Source: Acidobacteriota bacterium
Lineage (GTDB): Bacteria; Acidobacteriota; Holophagae; Acanthopleuribacterales; Acanthopleuribacteraceae
Length of the DNA stretch: 64,000 nt
Direction of reading: 5' to 3'
Assembly: GCA_030066195.1 (NCBI GenBank)
Contig: JASJCB010000005.1
Span: 1 to 64,000, forward strand
Position numbers and translations under genes: made by a program. Positions 51,063-61,100 of this stretch are shown one piece after another; position 1 is the first letter of the stretch, and every line of letters starts with the position of its first letter. The notes below the pieces were generated by a model. It saw nothing but the letters and a program-made list of their open reading frames with translations, ran no database searches and was not told the origin of the DNA.

Positions 51063-52004
51063 GTGATGATATGGATGCTTACCTTTCTTTGGGTCGCCGA
51101 TATGGAACAGCTTCGCGTTACCGGCCTCGGCCCGAACGTCAGCGGTTATGGTTCGGCGCGGTTTGCCCCGCCGGTGGCCATGGTGCGCGACGACGATCGC
51201 CTCTTCATACTGGACGGCGCCTATCAACTCTGGTTCATCAGCACCGAGGGACAAGCCCTGGCCATTGCGGGCGGCAAGGGCAAGGCGCCGGGCAAATTCG
51301 ATCCCATCTTCCGCAACCTGACCGTGCAGGAAGGGCAGGTGAAGCTGTACCACGATTCGGGCCGTCGCATCGAATCGTTCGACCGCGCGGGGCAGTTGAT
51401 CAATTCGAGCATCAACACCGGAACCCTGACCTATGTGGATGCCAAGAACAACATCGAACTGAGCGGGGCCCACCCTCGCGACGTATCGAGCGTCACCCTC
51501 ACCTGGCGGCATGGCGGCAATACTGAAATCATCCCTTTGATGGCCGAGGACGAGAGCGACCGCTGTCCCTGGCGCTATTGCCAGATGGCGCGCACGGGTG
51601 ATTTCGCCATCATCTACACCACTCTCAGCCTCAAGAAAACCATCTACTACGCCGTGCTCAACCTGGCCGAGGGCGAAATCTGGGACCTGGGCAAACTGGA
51701 AATGGCCGACCCCAGGAGTTACCCTGCCGAACTGCAAAGAGCGGCCGAAACCCGGCAAGATTTCAGTCTACCCACCCTGGCCGGGGTCACCGCAAGCGAC
51801 GAATTGGGCTTTGTCATGACGGAGAACACGGTGGCGGGCGATTACCGCATTCTCCAGATCATGGACCCCAAAACCAGGTCGCGCCGCACGGTCAAGCTGA
51901 CCTGCGGTCCCATGGGCGATGTCGCCTTCGCCCAACACCTGAGCGGGAAGCAATGGGCAGGGTTCCGGGGCCCTCAACTGACCTTTTTCACCGTGGACAA
52001 ATAA
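51063..52004 (+). CDS. Secreted six-bladed beta-propeller-like protein
   Basis: A 313-residue protein. Short hydrophobic start (MMIWMLTFLWVAD), then strand-rich sequence with AMVRDDDRLFILDGAYQLWFISTEGQALAIAGGKGKAPGKF near residues 39-79. The strand / G-K-G-x-x-P-G-x-F turn is a variant of the six-bladed propeller blade signature (usually G-x-G-P-G-E-F). Further blades are less clear. A strong GGAGGAG lies 6 nt before a GTG (51063) and 9 nt before the ATG at 51066; either may start. It is a distant relative of the two propellers in the 2.9-4.8 kb cassette but has no peptide or thioredoxin neighbour. Convergent with the Big_5 repeat gene. Role unknown. Confidence 0.65.
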   Translation: MMIWMLTFLWVADMEQLRVTGLGPNVSGYGSARFAPPVAMVRDDDRLFILDGAYQLWFISTEGQALAIAGGKGKAPGKFDPIFRNLTVQEGQVKLYHDSGRRIESFDRAGQLINSSINTGTLTYVDAKNNIELSGAHPRDVSSVTLTWRHGGNTEIIPLMAEDESDRCPWRYCQMARTGDFAIIYTTLSLKKTIYYAVLNLAEGEIWDLGKLEMADPRSYPAELQRAAETRQDFSLPTLAGVTASDELGFVMTENTVAGDYRILQIMDPKTRSRRTVKLTCGPMGDVAFAQHLSGKQWAGFRGPQLTFFTVDK

Positions 52005-52103
52005 CCACACAAATCATGACACCAGGAGTAAAAACCTCCCTCGGGAGCCGGCGCGCCGTAGGCGTCGCCGGGATTCGGTTTAAGATGGTTCGACGAGAGA
52101 ACC

Positions 52104-55100
52104 CTAAGGATTCAATGCCGTGGTAAAGGTAATGGCGATCGGGGTGACGGTATTGTTCGCCAGGTCGTAGAGAGATTGGATTTCCAAGGTGTAGGTCGTG
52201 CCGGGCTGAAGGGGAGCCGACGGAGTAAAGACCAGGATCGAGCGATTTCCTCCGAAGGACAGATCACCGTCGACTGTATTGCCGGCGGTGGAAAGACGGA
52301 CCGCGTCAGGACTCAGACTCGAGGCGGCTATACTTCTGTCGCATTGCAGGGTCAATGCGCTATTCACCGCGATTCCGGTTGCGCCGTCAGTCGGGGTTGT
52401 CGTCGTGACGGTCATTGGTCCGGTTGCCGCTCCTGTTTCCGTCACGAAGTAGGTGACCCGAGAACTACCCGTCATGGGATTGCCGGCGAGATCGGTGATC
52501 TCGGTTGCATAGACGTCGTAGCGGGTGTTCGGATCAAGCGGATCCAGGGGGAACAGGAAGGCGCCGCGCCGGTCGGAGGGCAAGGTGATGGTGGTGGGTG
52601 TCCTGCCGCTTTCTGAATGCCATAAGTAGAAAGTATCGTCGCGGATTGCGTTGGGATCGATCGGTTCGGAGAAACCGAGGTAGATCAAGCTGTTGGTGGG
52701 AACCGCGGAAGCCCCCCATTCGGGGTCGACCACGGTTGTGAAAGGCCGTACCAAATCCGCGCCGGAGCCGGAGGTAAACACGGCGGATATCGGAGCGGGT
52801 AAGGAGTTTCCGGCCGTGTCCCGCATGATGCCCACATCTAGGCGGTAATCGGTCGCGGGGTCCAGGAGAACCAGGGGGCGCACTATCGCTAAACGTCGTC
52901 CGTCGATCAGACCGCGTTCCACGGGCACCGGCAGGCCGCCAACTGCAAGTTCAATCTCTTCCAAATCCGTTTGGCGTATCGGTTCGCTGAACATGACGGA
53001 AATGCGTGTATTGATCGGCAGACCGGTCGCACCGTCTTCCGGGCTGATGCGGATCACGTTAGGATCGGAAAGGTCTACCGCATTGGAGGTCGTGAAGTCG
53101 ATCCGATGGTAGGGCAACCGATTCCCGGACAGGTCAAGCAGGTCGTCCAGGTAGAGGTAGTAGGACGTTTCCGCCGTGAGCAGTTGCGTGGGCACAAGGG
53201 TCAGAGTCCGCGCATCAGGCGAGATGGAGAGCGTGACATCGACCCTTTGGTTGGTGCTTCGGTCATAGATATAGACATGATTCTCCAGGGTGCCGGGATC
53301 GATGGGTTCGTTGAACACGGCGATGACAGGCGTGTTAACGGGTACATCGGTATTGTTGTCAACCGGATTGGTGGATAGAACGTCCGGCGGTGTCGTGTCC
53401 AAGGCATCCCCCGTGGTGAATTGTCGGGTCGTGCTGACCACGGCATTACCGGCCCGGTCGGTCACGCCGTCAAGGGTCACTTCGAAAAGGGTTTGCGGCG
53501 GCAGGGAGGTTTGCGGCGTCAGGATGACCTCGCGGTCTCCGTCCTCGAAGGCAATGGACAACGGTAGCGCCGACCCTCCGTCGGGAACCAGAGACACACT
53601 GCTCTCATTGAAGGTGAGGCGATTCATCCGCTCGCTGAATCGGATACGGACCAGGGCATTCAGGCTGATGTTGCTAAACCCGGCGGGCGGGGAGAAATGT
53701 TCGATCACGGGCACGGCGCTGTCGATTTCCGTACTTGTGCTGAAGTAATAGCTAAGTGCGGGCACCGCTTCGCCCTGAAGGTCGAAAACGGTGCTCTCGG
53801 GGATGATCACTCGATACGAACTTTGCGCTTCCAGCGGTGACTCCAAACGCATGCGAATGACGGTAGAGCCGTCAACCAGGTCGACGCGAACCGGGTGGTC
53901 CGTTCCGGTAGAGGAACGGCGCAAGATCACGTTATCGGTGGTGACGCCGGCGGCATCGAGGGGCTCACTGTAACCGATTCGAATCACGGTATTGAGCGCC
54001 GCCCCGGAAACCCCGGTGACATCCACCAGGTAGGGAGCCTCGTTGAGCGGGTCGGTGGCGATGCGGAAAACCTGGTTGTAGGCGTAAGCCCGGTTCCCGG
54101 AGAGATCGTGCACATCCTCGGTGAAGAACGCACGAATTGAGGCGCCGAAGGCAAAGGGTTGATCGGGTAGGAAGGTGACCGCGCGTCCGTCCGGGCTCAA
54201 CGTAACCTGACCGGCAATCACTTCGCCGTTTTGAGTCGCGAAAATACCGCCGGGCAAACTGTTCGGGTCCAGTGCCTCGTTGGTGAACAGGGTCACCGTC
54301 GCATCCGGCGCTACATTGTTTGCGCCCGCGGCGGGGCGCTGTCTGATCACCGAGGGACGGCTTTCGTCGGCGGCGGGCGCCGTGCGGAAACTACTGCTGA
54401 ATGGGATCAGCGGATTGCCGGCATGGTCCGTCAAGCCGTCCGTGGCGACCACATCGATCAGGCTGTCACTCGGCAGGTTGGAGGAGGTAATGATGACGCT
54501 TCGGTTATCCCTCTGCCGGCTCAGGGAGGTAGAGACGGCCTCCCCGTCGGCGAACAGTCTGATCGAACCGGTGCCGATGGTCCCGTATTCAAGAGCTTCC
54601 GAGAAGGTCAGCACGACCCGGGTGTCCGGGCCCAGACCCTGGGAACCGTCGATCGGGGATACGGAGGTTACGCGGGGCCGTATGGTATCCGCCTCGCCGC
54701 CGGTAGTGTAGTCGCTGTAGAAGGTAGAGACCGAGTTACCGGCGAGATCTCGTACCGAAGAAACCCGGATATTGACCCTCGATTGCGGAACAGGAGTGCG
54801 GTTGTCATTGGGTTTGGGCGTAAAGGTAACCACGGCGCCGTTGACGCTGTAGGCGCCGGCCAGGTAGTCGATGGAGGCGTTGTAGATACGAACGGTGTTC
54901 CGTGTCACGCTGGTCGGGTCGATGACTTCACTGAAGGTCAAAACGATCGGCGTGGCGGGTGGAACATCGACGGCATCGTTTGCGGGGCTGACTGAGGTTA
55001 CGGAAGGACGGGTAAGGTCCGCTTCACTATCGGCGCCGGTGGTGAATCCGCTTTGGAAGGTGAGTTCGTTGCCGGACAGGTCTGTCAAGCCGGTCAGGTC

Positions 55101-58100
55101 CAGTGAAATCGAGGCCGAAACGGGCAGCGGATCAACCGGGTTGACGGTGAGCAGGGTCCTGTTGTCCGTGAGGGTCCAGGTCCAATCCAATGCAGATCCG
55201 CCTCGATGCAATGATACGGTGGAGGTGTCGACGGCGTTCGCACTCATCGGTTCGTCAAAACGAACCAGTATCGGGGCGTTGACTGGAACACCGGTTGCAC
55301 CGTTCGGCGGGCTGACCGCAAGTACGGTCGGCGAGGTATCGTCTTCGGATAAGCCCGTGGTGAAATAGGTATACCAAGAGTTCGTTGAGGACTGGCCCGT
55401 CAGGTCCGTCGTCGAGCTAAGTCTGACGTAATATTCCTGCCCGGCCCCCAAGGGTTCGTTGGGAATCAGGGAGACCGCCTTTCTGTCGGCTGGGAAAACA
55501 TAAGTAACCGCCACCCGACGACCACTGTTCGCATGGGTCAGGTAACAGTTATCCGAGGTGATATTGTTGGGATCGATCCGTTCTGAAAAACGCAGGTGAA
55601 TCAAAGTATCCAAGGGTACATCCACCGCATTGCCGGCCGGGTCGGAAAAGCTGATGGAGGGTCGGGTAAGGTCCACGCCCGCGGCCGTGGTAAATTGCGT
55701 CACATGAGCCGTCGCCATTTCGTTTCCGCTGAGATCCTGAACACCCTCTACTCGCAAGGTGTAGGTCGCGGTGGGAGTAAGCGGGATCTTGGGAATCAAG
55801 GTAAGCAAGGACGCATCGTCTTTGCGTCGGATCAGATCCACCGGGCTGCCCCCGGTTGAAAGGGAAACGCCTCCCAGGGAAAAAGCCGAAATGGTTTCGT
55901 CGAACCGAATCGTAATGCGGCTGTTGGTGGGGACGTTGGTCATGGCGTCGGCGGGACTGACTCGGGTCACGGTAGGCGGCGTGTCGTCGGCAGAGAAATC
56001 GGTAGTGAAGCTAAAGTTCCTACCGTTGACGTAATTGCCGGCCAGGTCCCTGCTGTTGTGTCCGACCTGCATAGAGTACTCGTGGCCCGCGCCAAGAGGA
56101 CTGTCCGGTACAAACCGAACCTGCATGCTGTCAGGGCTCAGGATCACGGTACCCGCAACGTTACTGCCGGCGGTGTAATCATACAGGACCATGGCGTTAA
56201 GGGTGGGATCGACGGGTTCATCGAACAGTGCTGTCAGGACGGTATTCACCGGGACCTTCTGCTCTCTGTTTCTCGGCAGGGTGTCGACGATATTGGCGCG
56301 AACCGTATCGACGGTTGAGCCGGTGGTGAACGTGGTGGTGAAATCGGGTAGGGCTGTGCCCGCCAAATCGGTAAGTCCCGATGCGGTCAGGGTATAGGTG
56401 GTCTCGGCAACCAGGGGAATATGGGGCGTTATCAACACGCGCCTGTCCCCGTCGCTGAAAGAGAAATCTTTTTCTCCCAGCACGGTTCGGCCGGCGGTAA
56501 GGGTTATGGTGTCGGGGTTGACGGAAAGCGGGTTGACCGGGGCGTCGAAGACCAGTTGCATGCGGGTATTCATGCTGACATTCCCGAAGCCGTCGGGTGG
56601 TGAAACCAGGTCGATGCCGGGAAGGGGAAGGCCGGATTCGGTTCCGGCGTAGAAGTAGTCGTTGTAAGAAGAAATTGCATTACCGTCCAAATCGAGAACC
56701 ACGTTGCCGTCGATACGGAAACGATAATAATTGTCGGAAACCAAAGGCGTATCGGGCGCCAACCTGATCACCCGACCGGAAGCGACAAGGGTCACACTTG
56801 CGGCTTTCGTTTCACCGAGGGTTTGGTCGTAAAGGCGAATATACTCGCCGGTTACGGTTGCGGGGTCCAAGGGTTTGTCAAAACCCAACTCGAAGATCAC
56901 GTCCAAACGCACGGGGTCGTTGAATCCTGAGGTATCGATAAGGCGCGGCTGCTCTCCGGCCGGGTCGGGACGCGTGCGGAAGCTGCTCTGGTAGGTGTAC
57001 AGCGCATTACCTTGGAGGTCGGTAGCATTGTCGGTAAGGGTGATTTGAATCGAAGCATCATAAGCAAACGGTTGATCGGGAATGAAGCGAACCATCCGGC
57101 CCTCGCCTTCAACCAAAACGGTGCCGGCAACCACAACGCCGTCCTGGGTGACGAATACGGCGCCGGGGATACTGGATGCATCCAGCGGTTCATTGATGAA
57201 GACGACGATCTGGCTCGCGGGGTCGACCTGGCCGGCACCACCGGCGGGTCGGGTATTGTTGACGCTCGGTCGATTATTATCGAAGCCCGGTCCCGTTTGG
57301 AAACTGCCGGTAAAATCGGGCAGGGGATTGCCGGCCAAATCAGTCAGCATAGAGGTCGCGGCCACGGTCACCGTGCTGTGCGGTGGGAAGTCGGCGCCTA
57401 GAGTCACCGTGCGATTATCGGCCGATCGGCTGACGGTGGCAGACAGCTTTTCGCCACCGGCAAATAAGGCCAGGGCTTCGGTACCGATGGTGCTGGAACG
57501 GAGCGGTTCATCGAAGGTCAGGGTGACCACCTGGTTGACCGCGATACCGGTCGATCCGTCGGCGGGCGTCATCGAAAGGACATTGGGCGGCGTCGTATCC
57601 AGTTCGTTTGCCGTGTAGAAATCGGCGTTGAAAGAGTAGGACCCGTTGCCGGCCAGATCGCGAACGTTGCCGGTGACTTGGATGATGATGCGGGCGTCGG
57701 CGGGCAACAGGCCGTACGGCGTGAACACCGCGTTAGCGCCAGCAACCGAGTACTCGCCGGGCAGGTTTCCGTTTTGGCCGGAAACGGTGATGCGCATGCT
57801 GTCGGCATTCACCGAGGTCGGGTCCAGCGGCTCGTCGAAGACCAGCGAGATTTGGGCATTGATGCTGACCTCGGTCGCATCGTCGGCCGGGGTTGAGGAG
57901 ATAACGCGGGGTCGGGTAGTATCCGGCGTATCGTCGGCAATCGTGGTGAAGCTGCCGGCGAAGGTTTCGATCATGTTACCGGCCAAACCGGTTAAGCCCG
58001 CGCCTTCAAACGAGTAGGCCGTATTGGTGAGGAGCGGTTGATCGGGTTGGAAGATTACGCTGCGACGGTCATTGCTAAAGGTCAGAGAACCGCTGACAGG

Positions 58101-61100
58101 AGCTCTGTTGCCGTCGGAAAGTGTCAGCGCGCCGTCACCGGCAACGGCTGTCGAGACGGGGCGATCGAAGCGCGCCCTGACCGAGGCGTTGACCGGCACG
58201 TTGACCGCCCCGTTCGGCGGGCTCAGGGCGATCAGGTTCGGGGCGGTATCGGCCGAGCTCAAACCAACCGTAAACGTGGTACGCCAGCTGTTCCCGGACA
58301 GGGGGTTGCCGGCCGTATCGGTTATGCCGGTGACATAGACCTCGTAACGATTTGCCGGGATCAGCAATTGGGCCGGGATCAGCAAAAGCCGGCGCAAGTC
58401 ATCGCTGAACACCCGTTCCGTTTCCAGGTTCCGGCCGGCGTCGATATGCCGGATGTAAACCTGAGTAGCCAGGATGGATGTGGGGTCCATCGCCTCATTG
58501 AAAACCAGGGCAACCCGAGCATTGGTGGGGACATCTCGGGCCCCCGATACCGGGTCTATCCAGGAAAGCACCGGGCTCAGCAGGTCGACATCGTCAGCCG
58601 TGGTGAATACCGTGGATACGGGTTGACTCATGGCATTGCCGGCAAGATCCCGTTGACCGTTGATCGTCAACGTATAGGCTGTACCGGGGGCCAGCGGGCG
58701 CTTGGGGGTCAGGGTCAGTTTACGGTTTCCGTTACTGAGAGTATAGGTCACGGCCGTGGTTTCACCGGAAGACAAGGTCACGGCCTCCAAGCCGCCGGCT
58801 TGGATCGGTTCGTTGAACTGTATCGCGATACGCGGGTTCAGCGGCGTATCGGTCCAACCGTCGGGCGGACTGACCATCGTCACCTCGGGACCGGTTGTGT
58901 CGTTGTCGAATCCGGTGTAGAAACGGAAACTTGTGGTGCCTGTAATGGGGTTCCCCGCAACATCGCGCACATCATAGAAGTAGAGTCTGAAATCTTCACC
59001 GGCGGCCAGACCGGATTCGGGGACAAAAGTCACCGTACGCCCGTCATTGCTGATAGAGCGCGTTCCCGCAACCGTACCGAAACCGCTTTGGTAAAGATAA
59101 AAATCGTTGTCGAAGATGGAACCCGGGTCGACCGGTTCATTGAATCCCACCTGGATGATCGAGTTGATCGGCACATCGGAGGCGTTGGGTCTCGGGTTGC
59201 CGTTGATGTAAACGGGACGGGATACATCGGGCAATTCGCCGGTGGTAAAGCCGGTCGTGAACTCCGGTGAAAGATTGCCGGCGCCGTCGACAAGTCCGCT
59301 GACGACCAGATTGTAGGCGGTGCCGGGCTGTAGCGGCAGATGCGGTGTTACCAGGATTTCCCGGTTGCCTTCCACGAATTGGATTGAGGCATCTTGCAGG
59401 GGATTGCGGGAGGCGTCGATCAGGGACAGCGAAGCCAGGCTGACCATGGTCGGATCGACCGCTTCGCTGAATCGCACCCGGACCAGGGCATTGATTCCCA
59501 GATCGTTCAGTCCTTCCATGGGGGAAACCAGGATAACCTCAGGCGCGGATTCGTCGGTGTCGGCGCCCGTGGTGAAGGATCGGGCGTAGCGATTGATCGC
59601 ATTCCCCTGCAGATCGAGGACATCGCGCGTAACCTCCAAAGTGTAGAATGCCTCGGACTCCAGAAGGGTTTGAGGTTCCAGGCGAATGACGCTGCCGTCG
59701 ATGAGGGTAACGGCGCTCAAAACCTGATTGCGGTCGCTGTCGGTCAGGATGACGTTGTTCGCATTGACCGTAGCGGGGTCCAGGGTTTCGTTGAACCGGA
59801 CATGTAGGCGCGTATTGCGGGGAGTGCCGTTGTAAATGCCGGTACTGTCGATCACATGGGGGTTTTCCGATGCCGAATCGGGTTGTATCGTGAAATCCAC
59901 ATCGTAGTTTAGGAAGGGCTCGCCTTCCGTGGTCAGGGCTGCATCCGTCAGGAAAACCTGAATCCGCGCGCCGAAGGCATAGGGTGTTGCCGCTTGGAAG
60001 GTAATCGCTTTACCGGCCGCGGTCACCAGGGCGTCGCCGGCCTTGGCGACACCGTTTTCAGTGACCAGGAAAGCGTCGGCCAGGGTGTTTTCGTCAAGGG
60101 GTTTATTGAGGAAAAAGGTGATTCCCGTATTCGGGTTCAACCGGTTGCTACGGTCGGCCGGACGCGCGCTGACCACTTGAGGCCGGGTATTGTCGTACGC
60201 GGGTCCCGTGGTAAATGAAGCGGTAAAGGGCTCCAGGCGGTTACCGGTTTGGTCCAGCAGGTCGCCGGTGGCGACGACCGTGATCGTGCTGTTTTCGGGT
60301 AAACGATCGCGTAGCGTAATGACGCGGCTGTCCGGCGAACGGATGACGGAGGGCTGCAGAGCCGTACCGTCGGCCAGTAGGTTCAAGTTTCGGTTGTTGA
60401 CCGTATGGGCTTGAAGCGATTCGGAAAACACCAGGATGACATCCTGATCTCGATTAATGCCGTCGGCGCCGTCGACGGGACTGACGGAAACAACGAACGG
60501 CGTCTGGTCATCGGGGTTGCCGCCGGTTGTGTAACTGCTGGAGAAGGTAACGGCCGAATTGCCGGCAAGGTCGCGGAGCGAACTCGACACGTAGATATCG
60601 ACCTGACTCCCGGCAGGAGGTCTCCGGTTTTGCGGCGGCTGGGGCGTGAAGGTCACCACGTTGCCGCTGACTTGGAAGGAACCGACCACCAGACCCGGAT
60701 CGTTACGGAGGTCGATCCTGATGGTGCCCGGGGTAACCAGGGTGGGGTCGACCGGCTCGCTGAAAGTGATGACGATCGGAGTTTCCAGGGGGACATCGTC
60801 GGCGCCGTCCACCGGGCTGATAGAAGTCACCCGAGGTCTCTCCGTGTCCGTCGTTCCGCCCGTGGTGAAACCGGCGGTAAACGGCGTCATGAGATTCCCG
60901 GCCAGATCGGTCACACGCTCGATGCCGATACTGTAGTTGGTGTCGGGTAACAAATCATGGTGAGGATCGAATTCCAGGAGATCGCGATTGGACCCAAAAC
61001 CAAGTGTGCCCGTCACGGGCGAACCGCTCTCCGGGGTCAGAAGCACGGTATTCCCATGCAAGGACTCCACCGAGATGTCCTCATTGAAGCGAAAGCGAAG